In this document: positions 39,401-54,400 of the stretch, piece after piece | Numbering within the stretch: position 1 is the stretch's first letter | Layout: every line of letters begins with the position of its first letter | Notes under the pieces: generated by a model | What the model was told of the DNA's origin: nothing | The model's input: the letters and a program-made list of their open reading frames with translations, nothing else | Database searches by the model: none | Made by a program: the position numbers and the translations under genes | Assembly: GCA_958510825.1 (NCBI GenBank) | Contig: OY294049.1 | Coordinates: 2,046,001 to 2,110,000 of the forward strand | Reading direction: 5' to 3' | DNA length: 64,000 nucleotides | Source: Brachypterus glaber | Lineage: Eukaryota > Arthropoda > Insecta > Coleoptera > Kateretidae

Positions 39401-42400
39401 GCAACTTTGGGGTTCTTCATAACTTTCTTTGATTAGATATTCGGGTAAACTATCGACTAACCTAGATACCAGCCAAAAGTAATCTCTGCAAGCTGGTCCA
39501 TATGGTTCTTTGCCTTCCTCCGGTGCTTGCATTGCCTAAAATTTGAATTATGATCCAAGGCAAAGAACAAAATAAAGACAGAAATAATTAGTTCTGCTAA
39601 TATATTAACTAGGGTGGACCTTATATTTTTTTACCATCTTAAAATTTTCATTTATGTGTGACTAAGAAATGTGCAAAATTTCGAAATGATCAGAATCAGA
39701 TCCGCCAAAGTTGCCGCTAACACTAAAATTTACGAATTACTACCATAAATGTTAGTCAAACGGTAAACAAACATTTTTAAAATGTATCAGATCGGACTAA
39801 ATTTATTTTTATTTAATGCGTTCTAAATTCATAATATTAAAATGATTTAACTAAAACAAAACGAGCTAAGCGACAAATAAGAGCTTCCAAATAAGCCACT
39901 TTGAGGAGCCCTTATTCGTCAAAAAATTCTCCTCAAACGAACAATGTATACTAAAGTGTTCTCACCTTATTTTAATGATAAAATAATTTTGGACGCGTTT
40001 TTTTTTTGTTTGGCGAAATAGTACGCCGTATTTTACAGGTGAGGCTGAAAAATTACAGGAAAATTGATCGATTTTTTGCAAAAATTACACTTTAGTAACT
40101 GGTTCAATAAAGCCTCCAAATTTAGCAGCAAAAGTGTTAATAAAAATAACAAAAATTAATACAAAGATTTGGAACATAATTTTTACCTCAAATTTCAGCG
40201 GCCTCATACTCTCCGCAATTTCTAAATACGTCAGCAGCTGGGACAACATAGGCGCAACCAGGCCGTTTTCAGTCGAATCTCCATTGGACGAAACGCCCAA
40301 ACATAACCTATAAATGGCCGAGCAAACCTCCCGCCGAACAGCGGGTTCTGGGTCTTCCAGAACCAATCTTTTAAGCCATACGGAAAAATTATCGGATTGA
40401 AACAATTCCTGCCTAGCTTCCTCGCTGCAATGAAGCCACGAGACTAGTAGCGCCATCGCGTAGTGAACCACCTGAGCTCGGCCCCAAAAACCGGTTTTGT
40501 AATGATTCGGATCTTTGGGACGGGAAGCTTCTTCTAGGATACTTGTTAGTTGTAACATAGTGTTTTTGACATCAATAAGCGCGAGTAAAGCCTAAAAAAT
40601 ATAATAAATGAGTCATTCCCAATAAATATATATATATATATATATACAGGGTGTCCCAGCTAAGACAGATCAATCGTTTGTTGTCGTTATTTTTAAAGCA
40701 ATCGGAATTAAATTTATAGCAGTTAATATAATCCCAACAAGCTATAAGTTTTCTACTAGCTTTTGTTTTTGAGATATAGCTTATTTGACACCATTTTTAT
40801 AGGTAATTTTAATTTAAAAACTAAAATTAAAAAAAATATATATATTCTTTAAACAAACATAATAATTAGTTATTATTTTCTTACCCCATTTTAGTCCACC
40901 GTACTCATTTGGGTACACATTTTTAAAGCAAGATTAGAGACATCTATGATTGTAAAGCCTAATTATTTTTATATAAGCATTTTATATATAGATTTATTTC
41001 TTCGCTTCAACTAAAAACTGGCACCTGTTTTTTGAGTTTATGTGGGATAAGTCTGCATCTTTGTAAATAAATTTTTAAATCAATTTATTATATTATTTAT
41101 GTGGATGTTTCATAAGACATACAAAACTTTAGTTAATTAATATATAATTACTTTTGTAGTTATATTTTCTTATAACTTGATTTAAAAGTCACCGTACTCA
41201 AACAGGTAAATTTTCATTTAAATGTTAAATATAATTTTTCTTTTTTTCATTAAAGAATCGTACTATTTTTCTAAAGAATAAAAAAGATTTTTTTTATAAT
41301 TTTTTTTATTCAGTTTATTTATACGGCCATTGTACTCATTTGAGTACACTATTTTATTTATAAGTCGGCATCATGTAAAACATCGTCGTTATTATATTTG
41401 TTGAAAACACCTATTCGTGGTGTCAAATACTCTCCACAACCATATTTATCCTCACAAACCACAACCTCAACAAGAAGTCATCATGTGCACATGAACATCA
41501 AGAACATCAGATCAGGAACCAAAGGTCAGTGAAATCCCTATTTTACCCCTTCTACCCTTATTTACAATCCCCTAAGCAGTCTACTATCGTTCGTTTCGTT
41601 TTCGTTAATTTAAAGTCGTTATATGCCAGAGTTATCGAAGGCATACTTTTTATCTAACCTGGACAAATATAAAACCCAATACATTTGCCTTAATTAAATC
41701 CAGTTGGGAATGTTACCTAACGTAACAAGAGGTTATAGAGGGTTAAAAGAATTGTATGTAGGAACCGAAAATATCAAAAAAATTAGGAACCCTGCTTAGG
41801 ATTGAGGCCTAAAGCTCGGCGCGGTCATACCCCAACCTTTTATCCCTGTAACGTACCTCATTGAGATTTGGTATGATGATTTTGTCGTTTCTATTCGAAC
41901 GCGTTTCTTGCGGCAAAACTTCCACACCTAATTGACAAAGGATTTTCAGCAAAGAAGCCAGACAATCTTGTTGCCAATCGCTTCCATTGCCGCCATCCCG
42001 TTGCAAAACTCCTGAAAATTAAATAGAAACCTTATACACGGTGTTTGCAGTCTTTTGGCGGAAAATAAAGGGGATGGTTCTACATCACAAAACATGAAAA
42101 CCTAACAAAGGAACATACAGGGTGTTCCACAACTTGCGTAGAGAAATTTTAGAGGTGATTCTACATAAAATAATATGAAAAAAAATTCCTATAAGGGTTG
42201 GTCCGGAAACGAGCCCTAAGAGAGTTACGACCCTTTGAAATTGTACTAAAAATAAGATTTTTACTTAATAACTCTGGTACCCTTTGAGCTAGAGCGACGA
42301 GGTTTTGCATATATACTAGTTTTAATAAGGACATGTAGTTGTAATGTAATGTAATGTAATGTAAATTTATTTTTTTGAATTTATCCAGATTCGTGCCTAA

Positions 42401-45400
42401 ACGGACAAAATGCGTGAGGCTTAACACATTTTTGCCCCAAACTTTTTTGTGTGTATTTTTTTTTATTGTAAAACGTAACATGTAACACGTAAAAAATGTA
42501 ATTAAATATTAAATTAGTATTAAATTCAGGTGTTTCCGGACCTATGTGTCTATGCTGGTTTTTCATATTTTGTAATGTAGAATAATCCCCTTTATTTAAT
42601 GGCAAAATACTGCAAACTCCGTGTATAGCCAACCGTTTAGAAAGGCTATCATTTCATAGTGTAGTTTAATTTTTCCTTACCTGACATAAAAATATCGAAA
42701 ATATGCCTCAACCCTCCATACACTATAAACTTAGAAGACCATTGGTCTTCCTTTTCCTTGTCTCCCGCTTTTCCAGGAATTATTTTACAGGTTAACGACT
42801 CCACTATGTACAAAGAATACATAAGTTTTTGGGCACTGGACGGATCCAATAAATCGGATAAAGGAGTATCGAGCTGTCTAAAACCTTGCATCAATTTTGT
42901 ACTGGTTGGCATTAGGCTCAAAATGTCCCAAACTCGTCTGCTCATTACTTGAGCTTTGGTATGGGGAATGTGATGCTGAAAAAATATTTTAAAATATAAA
43001 TATTTAAACCCCATAGGATTCAATAAACTTACTCCTCCTTTGACAGGTACTTTCATAGAACTAAGATTATGCATTAGCGAAAAAAGCTGTTCAAAATAGT
43101 TGGGCTGCAATAATAAAAGTGTAGGAATAGATTCTCTGGGAGGCGGAGGCTGCATAGAAGGAGAATCCAAACATTCACGTTTTTTCATATTTCTAGATAC
43201 GCCTATTGAAATATAAACCATCTAAAATAAAAATATGTTTTTATCAACATTACTGAATGAACTATTAAGGGTAGTACCTGATTATCTTTAAATCCCATTT
43301 CTGCTAACGTTTTTTCATCAGAATCTATAGTTAATTCTTGACCCTGCGTTATAATTCTGATCCAGGTGTCAGAAGTTTTTGTATTAGATTCGTTTTCAGT
43401 ATTTTTAGCCTAAAAGAAGCATCCACAGGTTATTTATTTTAAAAATATTAAGTGTGAAAAATAAATACCTGTGCTAGCCCTTCACACCATTTTACTATCT
43501 CAGCTCTAAGATCCGCTACATAATCTGTACTCAGCAGATCCAAAATACATCGTTCAGTGGAACTACCAGATTGTATAACCAATCTTAAAGGACTACTAGT
43601 TCTGTCTCCGAGAGCTGCTGAATGGCTGCCTATCCCTTTGCCCTCTAATGCCCACTTTCTCAGATGATAAGCGTACCTAAAAAGTATTTATTATTATTGA
43701 TTTAAAACTGATCAACACTATCAAAAGCCTTAGTCAGATCAATGCATAAATCTTACCTTCTTCTAAAAGTCTCAATGTGTGTTTTCATAAGTAATAATGC
43801 CCTTTGGATACATAACAATGAAGCGTCCTGTATTCCAGTATTTCCTGATTCCTTAAGACCTTCAGATGCAGCTTTCAAATGAGTCATACATTGAGATACA
43901 AACTGAGATTCGTTTTGTAGATTTTGGCCCATGTAGTAACTGTTTATGTATTGTATGGCAGCCATACTTACATCTGTATAAAAAAAGTTCAAATAAATTA
44001 AAGTTAGCTATCTGTAATGGAACCTTTCCCACCTTAGTATGTAATAACTATGTAATGCATCAGGGCACGGTGTATTTGAAATAGGGTTTTCGGTTTTCAA
44101 CATTTTAGTATTTAATTTTTTGTCCTGGAACCGTAAATATTCACTTTCAAATTAATTTTTCTCGAAAACTACTACAGTATTACAACAAGAGTACCTTTTT
44201 ATGTGTTTTTACCTGAGAAATTATATTCCAAAAATAAAATTACAAAAAAGTTATACCAAAAAAGGTTTGGGACAAAAAACTGATAATGTCCCGTTTCGCA
44301 CACCCCTGGTTAAAATAAGTACAAAAAAGTAACATACGAAGATGGACCTTATTAGGATTAGTTTACCTGCAAAATCTCATTACTCTCAAAGGCTTCATGA
44401 GTTATTAAATAAAAACCGATTTTTTTAGCCACTTTTAAAGGGGCTTAGTTCCCTTACGACGCACAGTAGGACATAACGGCCAAAAATCAATATCTTAGTT
44501 TTAAACGTATTGCAATAAATTTTTGTCCACTTGTTTAGCATACCCCAATGCTTTTTTTCACTTAATATAAAGCCTTCAGCACTTCCGGTTCTACCGGAAG
44601 TAGATACTTTTTCTTCAGTTTTTAAGATTTTTTTTTAATTTTACCATAACTATGCACAGTTCTGCTTATATTTAATATTTAGAGATGTTTTGTTGTAAAA
44701 TTTAGTTAGGTGCAATAAAAAGCTAAAAACATTTACAATATTTCATATTATTCGGAAATAAAATAAATATCTTTCTTAGTTTTAAACGTATTGCAACAAT
44801 TTTTTGTCCACTCGTTTAGCATACCCCAATGCCTTTTTTTTGCTTAATATAAAACCTTCAGCGCTTCCGGTTCTACCCTAAGTAAACACGTTTTCTTCAG
44901 TTTTTAGGATTTTTTTAAATTTTACTATAAATATGCATAGTTCTGCTTATATTCAATATTTATAAATTTTTTTTTAATTACAGTTAGGTGCAATAAAAAG
45001 CTAAAAAAATACTTTCCTCTCTAGTAATATACTAACTGGATCCATAGAAGGTCTTATTTAATAATGTTTAATTTTTCACTTCTCTACTTACAAGGCCATT
45101 GTTCTTCCTTATTTTGTACTTTAATTAGCTTCAAATGCTTTTCGCAAAATTTTTTATCAATAATTATTATAATTGATGACACTGTATTTTATTGTGACAG
45201 TAGGTACAAAGTTTTTCTGGTCGTCTGAAAATAATATTAAAATTTCGTTCCTTTAGCTAATCTTAGCTAACCGAGCTCTTTACAGCGGATAGAAAACATC
45301 CTGAGGAACATTTTAATGTATGCCTCATTATGGCGGGCGATGGCGGAAGGACCTTAAAATAAAAGACAACCTGGATTTTCAATATAAAATTACTAAAAAT

Positions 45401-48400
45401 TATATTACATTTGTTATAAAAATTAGCTGTAATAAGTTTTACCTGTGTGTTTTTTTTGTAAAGAAAAATTATGGTTTTATCAAATGATTAAAAATCTTTT
45501 TCCACTGAAAGTGTTTATTACTTTTTCTGAGCTTCAAAAACTGGTTAATTGTTACTGGTTGTTACCCGAGAATATCAATTTATTTAGGTGTTTTTTAAAG
45601 ATAAAATAAAATTTTTAAAATGAAAATTTTATATACATTAGAATGTTCTTAATCAAAATACACAAAAAAATATTTGAAAGGAGTAACTTTCAAATTCAGT
45701 ATTTTTGGCCGCTATGTTCTACTGTGCGACGCATTTTTATACATATATTTATATGCACTTTTTGTCATATTTTATGATGTAGAATTACCCCTTAAAATTT
45801 CGGACCCTATTTCAAATACATACTGTATAGTTTCTTAGGGGCTGTCCATATATTACGTAACGCAATTTTTCAAAAAAAATTGACCCCTCTCCCCCCCTGT
45901 GTAACAAACTGTCACATTTACCACCCCCCCCCCTGTCTAACGCTTAACAATATAAAAATTTTGTTTAGCAATAAATTTAACTGTATTCTCTCTATTGATT
46001 CGTTTTACTCGACAAAACAAACATGAACCTAAAATATAGTATAACATAACCTTAAAAAAAACTTACACGAAAAAATCACTTAAACTTTAAAAAAATATTT
46101 ATAATCAATATCACACAGGGAAAAAATACTAGGTACCTCTTTTTACACTGAGTGTCACATATACCACGTATATTGTTTATGTACAGGTACACAAAATAGT
46201 ACACACGTTGGTTTGGACTTTTTGCCAAGCTTAGGAAATAAACATTAAATTTATTAAATTCCGTTACGTAACGTTTACCTAGACCCCCCCTAGGCGCGTT
46301 ACGTAATATATGGACAGCCCCTTACCTGTATTATTTGCTTTAAGGGCAATCTTCCACATATGATCCATTCCTACGTTATTTTCCTTTTCATCCTCTTCCA
46401 TATTTACGGTGAGCAAATGATTTAGACTACATAACTGTTGAAATAAACTCAAACATATCATACTAAATTTTTCGGGAGCCAAACTGGGAAGATGATGGAT
46501 GTAGATTCTTCTTAGGGCGTCAATTTTCAAGGCGTGCAGTTCAGTAGTTTTAGTTTGGGACAACAACCAGCTAAATAGTTCGTCACAGCATTCCACGTCG
46601 CGGGCTAGACATTCCCATAGAATGTCCACTTGTTCAATGCTCAATCTAAATTTAAAGTAAATTAGATTAAACTGGTTTTACCTTTTGACTAAAAAATATC
46701 AATATTATATTAGTCACATTCTTCGATCTTGCGGACCAAATTTTGATCCGAACATTCCCAGTTATTTAGCCGTGCTAAACACAGAAGTGGTAACTTGTAT
46801 TTAAGCAATTTTGAGATATTAACAGTTTTTAATGTTCTCAGTCACTAAAAATTATATTCCAAGTCAAAAAAACTTCAAATTGGTATTCAGCAGCCCCAAA
46901 AACCTCTGAATACCAATTTTGGTATAAATTAAAGTTTGTTAGGGGTTTTGGCCATGAATTAAAAAAATTCCGCCTGTGTGCAGCAGCAAGATTTATAACA
47001 GTAAACAATTGTTGAAATATAAGTTTATTTTTTTAAGATATTTTTATAAAACTCTAGGATTTTTAAAGATAACAGGTTTCCAGACTTACTAGATCGGTGG
47101 AAAATCTGTAATAAGAACCTCTACTTACTTAAACGTGTTAGGCGAGACCACCGGCGAGAAAACTGCAGATAAAAAATGCAAACGCACTTGTACTTGCATT
47201 TGATGTGTGTACAATGGCAGAGATTTATTTTGATTAGCAGCATACGCTTTAAGGTTATTAAAAAAATGCGTCATCATGTGATGCTGCTTTTCGGCCCAAT
47301 TGGTCACGTGATGCATGTCGAGGCCTCGAAATGAAGTGAGCAGTTTCGGCAACATTCGTAATGACACTACCACAGAACTAAAATATAATAGTATTAGTAA
47401 ATATTTTTTTGTACGGGACTTTTATTTAAAAAGATTCTTTTATTTACGAGTAGAGATCGGATTTTAGCGAGTAAAAATGTTTTAACTATCAAACTACTAC
47501 ATTTACAAAGAAAAGTATATAAATATTATGAAAATCCCCTAATGTTTTCTAACTTCACCCCCGCGGGGTTGGAAATCAGTGACCCCAAAAACCCCTAGAT
47601 ACCAATTTTTATCAAAACCCGTTAAAATTTACAATTTTCTTCCACCATATTGGATCCGCCATTTTGAATGTCGAATTTTTAATATTGGATTCGGTTTTAG
47701 CGACCTCGAAAACCCCAATATACTAATTTTTACGAAGATACAGAATTTTGGCCGCGGAAAAAAAATTCTGGCCCATAGTGCACTAAGAGTCGCACATGTT
47801 AGGTGTGACACCTATCTATTTCTTTAAATAAAGGGAGTTAAAGACACTGTATTATGTTTATGCTTACACATTATTTGCTAAATTATTTAAACATCCTTCA
47901 ATAAATTTCATTCTAATTTCCTTGTCGGGAGTATAACAAATCAAATTACATAGTGTTTTTTCAGCCTCAAGTGCTAGACCTTCTCCTAAATGACACTAAA
48001 AATATCAAATAAAGATTAAATGATTATGTATTTTCTGGTAATTCGCTAAGAAAAAAAAAACTTACAATTTTGTCATCTTGGAGTAAATCCCATAATAATG
48101 TTTTACCAGGCTGACAAACATTGTCAGCTTTAAAACAGGCTGACAATCTAGGATCTATCCTTACTGGAGATTTTTCTGGAGATGACTGATTTGCCAAAAC
48201 ATGGATATTTAGAGAGGCCTAAAACGTATTAATTGTAGGCGGTGTTTTAAAATAGATGTAATAGTATATTATGCACCGAGTACGCGAACCTAGTTTTCAG
48301 TGCACGAGAGTGCTTATTTTTTTACAAGACGGAGCCGAGTAAAAAAAGCACTCGAAGTGCACTGAAATAGGTTTGGACACCTAAATATCAAAAAAACGCA

Positions 48401-51400
48401 AAAATTTTCTTAAGATTAATTTTATTAATTTGACGTTTTGTGTTTGACGTTTGTTTGTTTTCTGACAGCCGATATGTAAAATCACCTGACTGTCACTTTC
48501 CGATCGCTGTCATGGCAACCAGTAAAAAATAAGCACTAATTAATAACTAGGTCGTAGGAAAAATTAGCAAAGACATGAATTTATAATCAAGCTAATAACA
48601 ATTGATTGTACAGATCTGTAGAACATATGATCAGTAAAAAAAGTAATTAAACTCACTTGTTCAGCAAGTTGTGCTAACTCATCCTCACAAACTGAGTCTT
48701 CACCATCAAAATCGGCCATATTTTTTTCGGATTTATTACTCATTCTAGATGAATAACTTCCTTCAGCATCCCCGTCGACTTCTCCTTCTTCACCACTTAA
48801 CATTTCCAAAATGTGACTACAAAAATTCATACATGTATAATACAGCTAACAAATGTCAAACGTCATTACCGTGATCATCTGTTTCATGTTTTATTAAAGA
48901 AACTCGTTTGAAAACCTTGTTAAAAACTATTTAATTTTGATTTAATTTATTAGATACACAAGTTTTTCGCATATCATTACCGGGACCCATGTTTCTCGCT
49001 TTAATTTAGGGTTTTATTAGAAACGTTGTAACAAGTTGTAACAAAATAAATTACGCTAGCATGCGAATATATGATTTAATAACCGTTTTTAGTATTTTTT
49101 GGAGTGTTTATTACGAATACGAGCTTATTTTTTTTCTGTCGTTTAGTAGTAAAATCCGATTAAAAAATAAAAAAAAAATACAAAATAAATATACTATTAA
49201 AAATACTTATATTTTAATAAAATATATACACTTATGTTTATTATCAAAAAGTATTTTTGCGCAGAAAAGAGTGCTTTTTTAAAAAGAAATTAAAAGACTT
49301 TGGGTAAAAACGCTACAACCTACGTTTTTAATTTCTATTTTGCGGTTTTAGAGAAAATTTTATTAAAATTAATTTACATACTGATTACAAACGTATTTTT
49401 TAAATAAAATTTCTTAAAATAAATGATGTGTGGCTTAATAAGCTAATAAGCTATATATAGCTTTGTTATTCAAACCCCTTGAATTACTCAAGGAGTTGAG
49501 TAGTGGAGATAGATATAAAATATATAACAAAAAAACCCTCAAAGGTCGATAAATGATTTAAACACATGAAAAAAAAATGGGAGAACGATATGATACATTT
49601 TTAAAAATATTTTTTCAGTAATTATCATCCAAAAATCTATTAAAATCACCAAAGAAATCCAAGACAGGTTTTTCGTCGTAGGTCTGTTATTAATAAGAAA
49701 AATCTAACAGGCTATATAATTTAAAAATAAGAACTTACCCAGCACTTTGTAATGTAAGAAAGTTTGCACAACTAGCGTCGTGCGATTCCATGGTAACAGA
49801 TTCTTTCCCAATTTCACTACAGGAAGAACTTTCTTCAACATAGACATTAGGTTTGAGATTTCTGAAAAATCAGAAATATAATAATAGAAAAAAAATGTAG
49901 AACAGTCTTACAAAACCGGGTAGTACAACCGGGTATTGACCCATTTTTATAAACAATTGCTAGATATTATCTGTATGCTAACATCGAAATAAACATGTTA
50001 ATAGAGTCAGTTATTGTGAGTGATGGTCTCTACATTCATTAACCCCTTCCGCTCCATTGTATCCACGTATGGATATTTGTAGGTATAGCAAAATTTACCA
50101 CAATATCCACAGTTGGATATTTGTTAACGGGATTTTCCATATACATTTTAATCTGGTGTAGGGACCTGTACCTTGAAAAACCGGCTGGAGCGGAATGGAT
50201 TAAATTGCATAAATTGCATGGTGTCGATAATCTCAGATTTTAAGTACAGTTAACTTGATTTTTAAGGTACGTTTCGACGTTGTTTTTGAAAATGCAGCCT
50301 AATAAATTACCTCTATATGATTTTGACTTACATTTTATAACCTAACATTGAAGTCAATTAAAGCGTGCGTTACGGTTTTTAAAGTATTTTTTTTAACTCT
50401 TAGCCTACTGAATAATTGGGTAAAACTGTAAAAACTGACTAATCTAAATGTAATAAATGTAATTTGTTTGACTCAGTAAGTTAAAAATATTTTTTTCGGG
50501 GACCCCATTTCAACACCTTTTCGAGGCTTCTAGCATCCCAATGAATCCGATCCAAGACCTGGCGATTTGAAAGCAGCTTAATTTGAATGTACTTTAAGAC
50601 ATATATAAAATAAATCTGGGAGCAAATAATGAAATAAAAATGGTCACCAGCTCTTAGACTATTACTTACGTTTCTACTAAACTATTAATTTGAGATGGAA
50701 GCACCAATGACGTTGCGATACCTTTCAGGGCCGTCTTGATATCGTGATCGCTATCTGCATCACTTAGATGCCCGATTCCCCTTAATTTAGCTACTCGTTT
50801 ATGCGCAGCTGAAAAAAAATCAAAAATAATTCGTTGATAACGCAGCTCCACAAAAAATAAATTTAGTTTCCAACGATATATCACATCGTTTCCTATGGTT
50901 TCCTTTGGGCCGCAGAATTTCTTGATCACTTCAAGTTTTCGAGAAAAATTACATCAGAAACGCCAAAAATGGAAATATTTCGTGATTTTGGCACGGTTTT
51001 TGTCAAAAACCAGACCTGATTAGAATTTAAATACCCTAATTTCATAAAAAACCTCTTTTTTATACATATTTATACGGAAGTATAATATAATAGTACATTA
51101 AAGTACTAGTTTCATAACATACGTTTTTAGCGCACGCGTACAAGTTTAGAAGCCGCTTGCGGCGAGTTTTCTAAAGTACTAGTGCTCTAAAAACGTGTTA
51201 TGAAACGAGTGCTTTATACAATTTTTTCTATTTTGCTCTAAAATTTAAAAAAAACTTACATTTAAATTGATGACTGATTTAGGGATTTTTGTTTTGGGTT
51301 GGCATTACAGTTTACACTATGTTTAAAATTCTAAGAACAAATGATATTTTGATATATTTTACAGTCATCTCTTCTTTTTTCACTGCAATTAACCAGTCCA

Positions 51401-54400
51401 CAATTTTAATACAGTAAAAAATAACCCAAACACAACATTTTGTAAAAAATTAAGCGTTAAATCGACATTGACATTTGCACGCAAAACGTCAAGAGATAGG
51501 CTTTTGTATGTTGCCACAGAAAAAAAAGTAGAGACCTCTTATGGGCCTATAAGAACACGCAAAATGAATGTGATTATGAGCTTATAATAGTCGCAAAATA
51601 GAAAAAACCTTTTTTCAGTCCAAACCATTTGATATGAAAGTACTTATCTGATACTTGTCTGATTTATGGAGATTTCGATCAATCAATAATCGACGAAAAC
51701 CTGATGAGTTGGACAAATTCTGCGACCAGATTCTAATTCAGAAACCCAAAATCTATAAGAAGCGAAAGTCCATGAACTCGCGAGCATCCTTGAAGGTACA
51801 CATACTCAGGGCCGCGGCCGACCGTCGATAGAAAATCGGGGCCCGGGGGTAGTAACCTACGCGCCCCCTGACTATTTTTATCCTCCCAAAAATTTTGATG
51901 ACTAAAAGAAGAGCTCATCATTTACGAATAATTAATTTTTTGAGTAAAAATACATGAACAAAATTCTAAAAAAAAAACAACTGTTGTCGAGAAAAATCCA
52001 TTAAAAAAAAATACAGGACATGCCCCTAAAAAGTGTTACTATTTAAAGACTCCATAACTCACTTAATATTTACTTTTGGGCCAGGGTGTAACAAACTTTT
52101 GTTTACTTTCAATGTGGAATCGCCCTGCAACGTTAAATTATTTTTTTAGCGTTTTGTTTGGGCCCATTTAAGAGACCTACATTCAATGGACCGGTTTACA
52201 GCCCTATGTTTATATGGTCGCGAGTTCTGGCACGCCTTGTATTACAACCAAATCACTTTTTTTGGTGGAGTTGTGTTTTATACAATTATGTTACTTCTTA
52301 CTACCTTTTTGTCGTTTTACTCTAGTTTTCCTCAAAATTTTCCGTCTCTTTCTTAATTTCGACGGCGAATCTTCAGCATCAGCTTCATCCTGAGAAGTAC
52401 TTGAAGCTATAGCTTCAACGCCTTCTGGTAAAACACTTAAGGAAATCAATTTTTTCCTTGATGTAGTTCTGCACATTAAAATAACGATTTTAGTTTCTAA
52501 ATTGTAATTGTAATTACATCATTGATATAAACTAGGCGCAGAATCTATCTGGTAAAAAATTGGATAAAGGCGACTATGATTAGTGGTTTAAAAATTACTA
52601 TTAGTGATATTTTTATTATGCATTGTGCTTTTGATAATTTTTGACATTCAGATTATATTAAAATTTTACATAATTATAAAAAGTTTTTTAAAAGTGTAAG
52701 TTTGTTAAAAAGTAAGTTTTTTTAATCATAATATACCTACTATTAGAATAAAATTTTACATTACCTGAGCTGGTGATACCTAAAATTATTCTTAAGAGGA
52801 CTTTTCGTTTCATAATTGGAAAAAAATAAAATTTTTATTTATTTAAATTGTTTAAATAAAATTATGGACAATATTATTTTAACTCGCCAAAAAAATCTCT
52901 TCCACATCATTGACTATGCAACCTTTATTGCGTTATATTGCTTTATTTTAACAAAACATTTGTAGACTGATACTTAGTTTGTTTTTAAAGACTTTTCCTA
53001 TTTTTCTTCTTGGTTGTCGAAAATTATTTGGATTTTTTTTAGATGTCAAAAGTATGTTTAGATTGACAATGAATTTAAAGCAAGATAGCAACCTTACATA
53101 GAAAATTAAAGAGTTACCGCAAAAATGAGTTTTTTAACCTGTTTTTCAAACACCTTAACTTCGATTGGAAATAATCAAATGTAATGTGTAAGGCTCAAAG
53201 TTTTGTCTGGTCATAAACTTATGCAAAAAGCAAGATTTATTGTTCTAGAAGCTAAACATCCCCTTAAACAAAGGGTTAACTACCCCCTTATTTTTGCATA
53301 CCGCACGTGCGAGGAAAAAATTAATTATTTATTATTTGAGTACCTAGTTAATATTGTTACTTATGTAAATAACATTCATTATTTTCAAGTGATAAGTCGT
53401 AGACAAAACTACCCCTACAGAAGGGGTTAAAAAATAAAAAAATCAAAAAATATTTCAATTTAAAAAACACATTTTTCTGGAATATGAAACTGGATATAGC
53501 CAGTCATGGCAAGATCAACAAGATATCCAGCCAGTTAAGGCAAGATCATCAAAAGATCTAGCCAGTTAAGGCAAGATCATAAAATGATCCAGCCAGTTAT
53601 GTTTAATAAAATGTGCGTTATTCAAAAATAAGGGGGGTAGTTAACCCTTTGTTTAAGGGGATATTTAGCTTCTAGAACAATAAATCTTGCTTTTTGCACG
53701 TTCATAATCAGACAAAAATTTTGAGCACTTATACGTTACATTTTATTAATTCCAATCGAAGTTACAGGTGTTTGAAAAACAGACTAACTTTGCGGTCACT
53801 CTTTATTCTACCAACCATACAACAAGAAACAAATAAGTATCAATGGAGCTCTCTACAACTAGAATTATGAAACAAAAGACGTCTACCCTATCTCTATCTC
53901 ATTTGTGCTACACTTTCCAGCCAACCAAATTAATACTGTATTTGTTTTACATACAACAAATACAGTATTTATTTGGTTGGCCGGAAAGTGTAGCACTGAG
54001 CGGCACGAACGAACATAGCTAATGTGAATCTGTAGAATAAGATAATTCTACTAAAATTTAGATGGCGCCAGTAATTTCTTTAATAAAAATAATATAGTTA
54101 CACTTTTCGCCCGGCCAAGTAAATATTGTATTTGTTCAACAAAGAACAAATACAGAATTTGTTTGGTTGGGTGGAAGCGGGAGTGTATGTATGTCTTCTA
54201 TCCTTTTTGGGTAGAACTTTTGTCCCTGTCTAATCTAACGGGAGAAATCGCCATTCAGATAGATTCTGCGCGGAGTTTAAAAACATGTATTCGATTGTTA
54301 ATGTTATTATTATGTTAGTATTTTCTTGTTTAACATACCTTTTTTGATGAAATTTATTTTCATGTGCCGCTAGATGCACCCATTTGATTTTGTTAGCATG

